From Planctomycetota bacterium (GTDB lineage: Bacteria > Planctomycetota > Phycisphaerae > UBA1845), in assembly GCA_022561415.1 (NCBI GenBank), contig JADFRH010000070.1:1-9402 (forward strand): DNA of 9,402 nt, read 5' to 3'. The stretch's first letter is position 1. Each line of letters starts with the position of its first letter. Below are positions 5,908-9,402 of the stretch, piece by piece. A program made the translations under genes and the position numbers. Under the pieces are notes generated by a model. The model ran no database searches, was not told where the DNA came from, and worked only from the letters and a program-made list of their open reading frames with translations.

Positions 5908-8238
5908 ATGACAGAAAAGCAAAGCCAGCCAGCCCCCAAACGACCCAAAGCCGTTCGGCGAAAAAGAAAGGAGCTACCGAAACAAGACATGGAGGTAACC
6001 CAAGCCCCAAAGACGTCGGCGGAGTCGACGCATACGCAGAGCGTGGCTCAGGTCGACGTGGCGGAACTGTCGACGACCGGCAATCCTCACGCCATTGCCG
6101 CCAAGCGTGCGATGGAGGATCGGGTCCGGTTCAGGGAAACGGCGCGAGCGGCCGCCACTCAAGAAACAACGGCGAGGCCCGCCGCGAAGCATCAACCCGC
6201 TCAGCCCGCTTCGGGCCGATCGAACAAGAAGGCAACGCGCTCGCCCTCTCCCAAGAGTGGCCGGCCGTCGGGCTCCGCTCCAAAGAGCGGAAACGCGACC
6301 TCGCCCGCCGCGCCTCGGGATGAGACCAAGGCAACATCGCGGGGCCGCGGCAGGCGTCGCGGCGGGCGACGTGTTTCCGGCAGGACGCGTGAAGCGAACG
6401 CGACGGATGAGGCACAGGCGGTCGAGCAGAGCGACGCCGGGCCACCACGCGAGTCTGCGGAGCCGCGCAAGCCGGAGCCGAAGCAGGGGGCCGAACTACC
6501 GACGCGAACTCGTCCATCGCGCCCGTCTGGATCACGCAAGGCGACCGACAAGCGAGCGGCTTCCGTCGAACCCAAACCGGACGACGCGTCGAAGACGACT
6601 CGACCGCAAACCGAGCCTGTCGATCTCGTACGTGCCATGGGGGATGCCCGAACCGGACGCGTGATGCTCATCAACGTGTCCGGTCAGGAGGAGTGCCGCG
6701 TGGCGGTGGTTCACAAGGGGCGACTGGAAGAATTGTTCATCGAGCGTGCCTCGACGGCCTCGCACATCGGCAATATCTACAAGGGGCGCGTCACCAACGT
6801 CGAGGCGAGTATTCAGGCGGCGTTCATCGATTTCGGGCTGCAACAAAACGGTTTCCTGCACATCTCCGACCTGCAACCGCAGTATTTTCCCGAGCACGAC
6901 GGTGAAATGGAGCGGGTCGGTCGTAAAATGCCGCGCCACACGCGCCCACCGATCCAGGACTGTCTGCGTCGCGGCCAGGAAGTGATCGTCCAGGTCATCC
7001 GCGAGGGCGTCGGCACGAAGGGTCCGACCCTCACCAGTTATCTTTCCATCCCCGGGCGGTTTCTGGTCATGATGCCGGGAATGAATCGGCATGGAGTCTC
7101 ACGCAAAATCGAGGACGACGCCGAGCGCCGCACGATGCGTGATCTGCTCAAGGAGCTGGACCTTCCCACCGGCGTCGGGTTCATCCTGCGAACGGCCGGC
7201 CTCGGACGTCCCAAACGCGACCTCCAGCGCGATCTGAACTATCTCACGCGCTTGTGGAAGACCGTCACCAGTCGCGTCAAAGAACTGAATTCGCCGGCCG
7301 AGCTCTATCAGGAATCCGACCTCGTCACCCGCACCATTCGGGACGTGTACACGACGGATTTCCATCGTATCGTCGTGGACGATGCGGAGACGGCCGTCAA
7401 AGCCCAGGAATTCCTTCAGCTCGCCATGCCGCGCAGCAAGGCCGCCGTCGAACTCTACAGCGATCGCAAGCCCCTGTTTCACCAGTTCGGGATCGAGGCG
7501 GAGATCCAGCTCATCAACATGCGGCATGTGCCCCTGCCGTCGGGCGGATCGCTGGTCATCGACACGACCGAGGCGATGGTCACGATCGACGTCAACAGCG
7601 GCCGATCACGTCCCTCCGACGATGCGGAAGAGACCGCCTACCAGACGAACCTCGAGGCCGCTCCGGAAATCGCACGGCAGCTACGTCTTCGCGACTTGGG
7701 CGGCCTGATCGTTTGCGACTTCATCGACATGCGTCTCGATCGCAACAAGCGGGAGGTGGAGCGCGTGCTCAAGGCCGCGCTGAAAGATCACAAGGAGCGG
7801 GCGAAGATTCTGCGAATCAGCGCGTTCGGGCTCATCGAGATGACGCGCCAGCGCCAGGGGCCTTCGCTCAAGCGCAATGCCTACTCGGACTGCCCGCACT
7901 GCAAGGGCTCGGGTATGATGAAGGCGCCGGAGTCGGTTGCCCTCGACGCGATGCGTCTCATCCAGCTCGCGGCCCATCACCCCCAGGTTACGAAAATCAC
8001 CGTGACGGTCGCCGGCGCCACGGCCTTCGAGATTCTCAACACCAAGCGGGTCCAGCTCAACGAGATCGAGACCGAGACGGGCAAGAGCATCATCGTCAAC
8101 GGCAACCCGGACTTCGCCAGCGACCGGATCGAATGCGCCTGCGAAGACGACCGTGGCCGCGCGGTCAACGTGCTACCCGTACCGCCCGAAAAGAAGCCGC
8201 GCGGAAGGCCGACAAGAAAAACGACGCGTCGGCGATAG
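5908..8238 (+). CDS. rng: RNase E/G family endoribonuclease with long N-terminal basic extension
   Basis: This is a predicted single-strand endoribonuclease for mRNA decay and rRNA/tRNA processing. The product is 776 residues from ATG 5908. Residues 1-243 are low complexity, rich in Arg, Lys, Pro, Ser, Ala and Thr, with an RGG-like run 'RGRGRRRGGRR' (145-155); they look disordered. The catalytic core begins near 250: 'RVMLINVSGQEECRVAVVHK' spans 251-270. An S1 domain follows (about 285-370, 'IGNIYKGRVTNVEASIQAAF', 'GFLHISDL'), then the 5'-sensor pocket 'FILRTAGLGR' (Arg428, Thr429). The DNase I-like catalytic part has 'AMVTIDVNSGRS' (Asp561) and 'GGLIVCDFIDM' (Asp604), and the zinc link is 'CPHCKGSG' (Cys662, Cys665). 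A small domain and a basic tail (KKPRGRPTRKTTRRR) end the protein. All catalytic residues are present. An internal ATG at 6637 would give a core-only enzyme but has no Shine-Dalgarno; ATG 5989 has AAAGGAG 15 bases upstream. The gene lies 12 bases after the DUF2344 gene, and I see no C-terminal scaffold like that of E. coli RNase E. RNase E versus RNase G cannot be decided. Confidence 0.96.
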   Translation: MTEKQSQPAPKRPKAVRRKRKELPKQDMEVTQAPKTSAESTHTQSVAQVDVAELSTTGNPHAIAAKRAMEDRVRFRETARAAATQETTARPAAKHQPAQPASGRSNKKATRSPSPKSGRPSGSAPKSGNATSPAAPRDETKATSRGRGRRRGGRRVSGRTREANATDEAQAVEQSDAGPPRESAEPRKPEPKQGAELPTRTRPSRPSGSRKATDKRAASVEPKPDDASKTTRPQTEPVDLVRAMGDARTGRVMLINVSGQEECRVAVVHKGRLEELFIERASTASHIGNIYKGRVTNVEASIQAAFIDFGLQQNGFLHISDLQPQYFPEHDGEMERVGRKMPRHTRPPIQDCLRRGQEVIVQVIREGVGTKGPTLTSYLSIPGRFLVMMPGMNRHGVSRKIEDDAERRTMRDLLKELDLPTGVGFILRTAGLGRPKRDLQRDLNYLTRLWKTVTSRVKELNSPAELYQESDLVTRTIRDVYTTDFHRIVVDDAETAVKAQEFLQLAMPRSKAAVELYSDRKPLFHQFGIEAEIQLINMRHVPLPSGGSLVIDTTEAMVTIDVNSGRSRPSDDAEETAYQTNLEAAPEIARQLRLRDLGGLIVCDFIDMRLDRNKREVERVLKAALKDHKERAKILRISAFGLIEMTRQRQGPSLKRNAYSDCPHCKGSGMMKAPESVALDAMRLIQLAAHHPQVTKITVTVAGATAFEILNTKRVQLNEIETETGKSIIVNGNPDFASDRIECACEDDRGRAVNVLPVPPEKKPRGRPTRKTTRRR

Positions 8239-8248
8239 GGTGCGCATG

Positions 8249-8278
8249 AACTGTCGGGCGGGTGACGCTCCGTCAGTT
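8249..8278. terminator. Weak bidirectional hairpin between convergent genes
   Basis: AACTGTCGG (8249-8257) pairs with CCGTCAGTT (8270-8278) with one mismatch, around a 12-base loop. It lies in the 44-base gap between the rng stop and the stop of the minus-strand secreted protein. The T-run on either side is poor (TTTGAGTCATTT to the right), so intrinsic termination is only possible. Confidence 0.33.
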
Positions 8279-8282
8279 TGAG

Positions 8283-9402
8283 TCATTTACATATTTGAAG
8301 AGCAATGTTGGCGCACGACTGACTCCAGTGACTTGAGCAACAGCCAACCTTAATCTCGCAAACCTGTGTGCAACAGCCTGGGTCTGCGCAGCCCGGCGTG
8401 CCCGAGCACGATCCCCACTTCCCCCCTATCCAGCCGCCACATTGGTCGGTGGCGCCGGGGTCGCAGGGCTCGCCGTCGTGGGTGCCGCCGACGCATATCC
8501 CGTTATGGCCCTCCAAGCACGAACCTTCCATTCCAATGCATCCTTCGCTTGGGCAGCAGGGATCGCATGACGGCAACGGCGCGCTTAGCCATGGATCGAA
8601 CGCACCGGGCAGGCCGCTGGCGAGGTCCAGCCATCTGAGCAAGTCCCGCGGTGTGAACGCACCGCTGTGATCCATGTCGTGGCGGTACTTGTTGAACGTA
8701 TCGGACCCGTTCAATCCGGTTACCAGGAAGTCGAGATCGGCCATGTCGACCGAGGCGGACCTGTCGGCGTCACCTGGCAAAGAGATCACAGAAACTTGCG
8801 ACGTCGTGTCGTCGCCATGTTTTGCGGTCAGCGTGCCGAAGGCGCCCGGCGCGAGCGGTCTCGCCAGGTTCACGGTGAACGTGTCGTCTCCATGATTCGT
8901 AATGGGCCCGAAGATGTCGTTCGGGGCGAACCCATCGACAAGGGTCTCGCAGTAGGAATAGCAGAACTTATCCGTAGTTCCGCCGGTGCCGCCCGTCCAC
9001 TTGATCGTGAACGAGTCAATCCCCAGCGGTAGCTGCGTAAGCGGATCGAGCGGAGCGCGTGCGTCGATCGCAAAATTCGGAGGATCGACGGCCGTGATCG
9101 GCCCGGGTGGACACGGCGCGAAATCGATGCTCAGCGTACCCGACGGCGTACCGCCGAAGTTACCGCCGAGTCGGAATTTGTAGCACCGTCCGCCCTGTAC
9201 GCGCGCCGTGACCCTGGAGCCGAGGAGGCAATCGCCGGTCACTTCGGTCTCGCTGCAGGCCAGCTCGTTGCCGAACTCGGCCGGGCAATCGCACCCGTTG
9301 TAAAGAACCAACGAGGTGTCGGGCGTACTGAGCCCATCGCACGTTTCGGCCGACACGCGCCCGGTGGCCGGCGCGGTCCAGTCGTACCAGACGTCGTTCT
9401 CC
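8283..9402 (-). CDS. Secreted multidomain protein with dockerin-like module and cysteine-rich C-terminus (partial, 5' end outside window)
   Basis: The frame is open through the right edge, so 372 complete codons and the stop (TGA, 8285-8283) are present but the N-terminus is missing. A GTG at 9356 is in frame, but the codons before it read 'ENDVWYDWTAPATGR', which continues the domain, so it is not the real start. (1) The domain 'NDVWYDWTAPATGRVSAETC' followed by 'DTSLVLYNGCDC' is a beta-sandwich repeat common in planctomycete surface proteins. (2) A beta-rich region lies at about 8780-9120. (3) A dockerin type I-like module at 8622-8774 has two EF-hand-type loops, 'DADRSASVDMAD' and 'DMDHSGAFTPRD', each with Asp at positions 1, 3 and 12 and Ser at 5. 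(4) The C-terminal region (8286-8567) has 17 cysteines in 94 residues, with 'CVGGTHDGEPC' and 'CCTQVC...GCCSSHWSQSCA', likely disulphide-bonded. Export is expected; adhesion or calcium-dependent assembly is an inference. No sorting signal or C-terminal membrane helix is seen. Confidence 0.86.
   Translation of the reverse strand, partial: ENDVWYDWTAPATGRVSAETCDGLSTPDTSLVLYNGCDCPAEFGNELACSETEVTGDCLLGSRVTARVQGGRCYKFRLGGNFGGTPSGTLSIDFAPCPPGPITAVDPPNFAIDARAPLDPLTQLPLGIDSFTIKWTGGTGGTTDKFCYSYCETLVDGFAPNDIFGPITNHGDDTFTVNLARPLAPGAFGTLTAKHGDDTTSQVSVISLPGDADRSASVDMADLDFLVTGLNGSDTFNKYRHDMDHSGAFTPRDLLRWLDLASGLPGAFDPWLSAPLPSCDPCCPSEGCIGMEGSCLEGHNGICVGGTHDGEPCDPGATDQCGGWIGGKWGSCSGTPGCADPGCCTQVCEIKVGCCSSHWSQSCANIALQICK

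Noticed and set aside
7254..8249. A 331-codon open frame inside the RNase gene in another frame
   Set aside because: The translation is Arg/Gln/Gly-rich and lacks any domain pattern. High GC makes such shadows common, and the RNase frame carries all the motifs.
8667..9032. Plus-strand open frame opposite the secreted protein
   Set aside because: The minus strand encodes the NDVW, dockerin and cysteine-rich modules through this region, so the plus-strand frame is antisense noise.
9354..9356. GTG as the start of the secreted protein
   Set aside because: The codons upstream remain open to the window edge and read NDVWYDWTAPATGR, the normal continuation of the domain.

Overview
The window looks like chromosomal DNA from a GC-rich member of the Planctomycetota, perhaps a Phycisphaerae-type lineage. 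This assignment is an inference from protein style. The RNase E/G core, the dockerin-bearing and cysteine-rich secreted protein, the prepilin-like N-terminus ending in a basic 'ARESARR' stretch, and the compact hpf-ptsN-ptsH-ptsI cluster all resemble families common in that phylum. No rRNA, tRNA, CRISPR array, insertion sequence or phage gene is visible.

Layout. Left edge (1-880, minus strand): a truncated prepilin-like protein (1-165) lies downstream of an unrecognised single-pass membrane-anchored protein (299-880). Positions 881-1042 form a divergent intergenic region with a good sigma70-type promoter pointing right (-35 TTGACG at 920, -10 TACACT at 943). Centre (1043-8238, plus strand): seven co-directional genes encode a DUF502 membrane protein, a short ribosome hibernation factor (HPF), a PtsN-like EIIA, HPr, PTS Enzyme I, a DUF2344/TIGR03936 'radical SAM-linked' protein and an RNase E/G with a long N-terminal basic extension. 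Right edge (8283 to beyond 9402, minus strand, convergent): the C-terminal part of a large secreted protein with a dockerin-like calcium-binding module and a cysteine-rich tail. A weak hairpin sits in the 44-base convergent gap.

How the genes may work together. EI, HPr and EIIA can form a complete phosphorelay from PEP through EI His191 and HPr His16 to EIIA His69. No sugar permease (EIIB/EIIC) lies in the window, so a regulatory rather than transport role is likely. Its neighbours are a ribosome-hibernation factor upstream and an RNA-decay/processing enzyme downstream, so the cluster may tie PEP/energy status to translation and RNA turnover. HPr keeps the serine that HPr kinase modifies, yet no hprK lies in the cluster.

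I do not see a clearly new defence or mobile system. The points most worth a second look are the N-terminal (not C-terminal) disordered arm of the RNase E, the soluble loop inserted in the DUF502 protein, the stand-alone DUF2344 gene next to the RNase, and the uncharacterised gene pair at the left edge.
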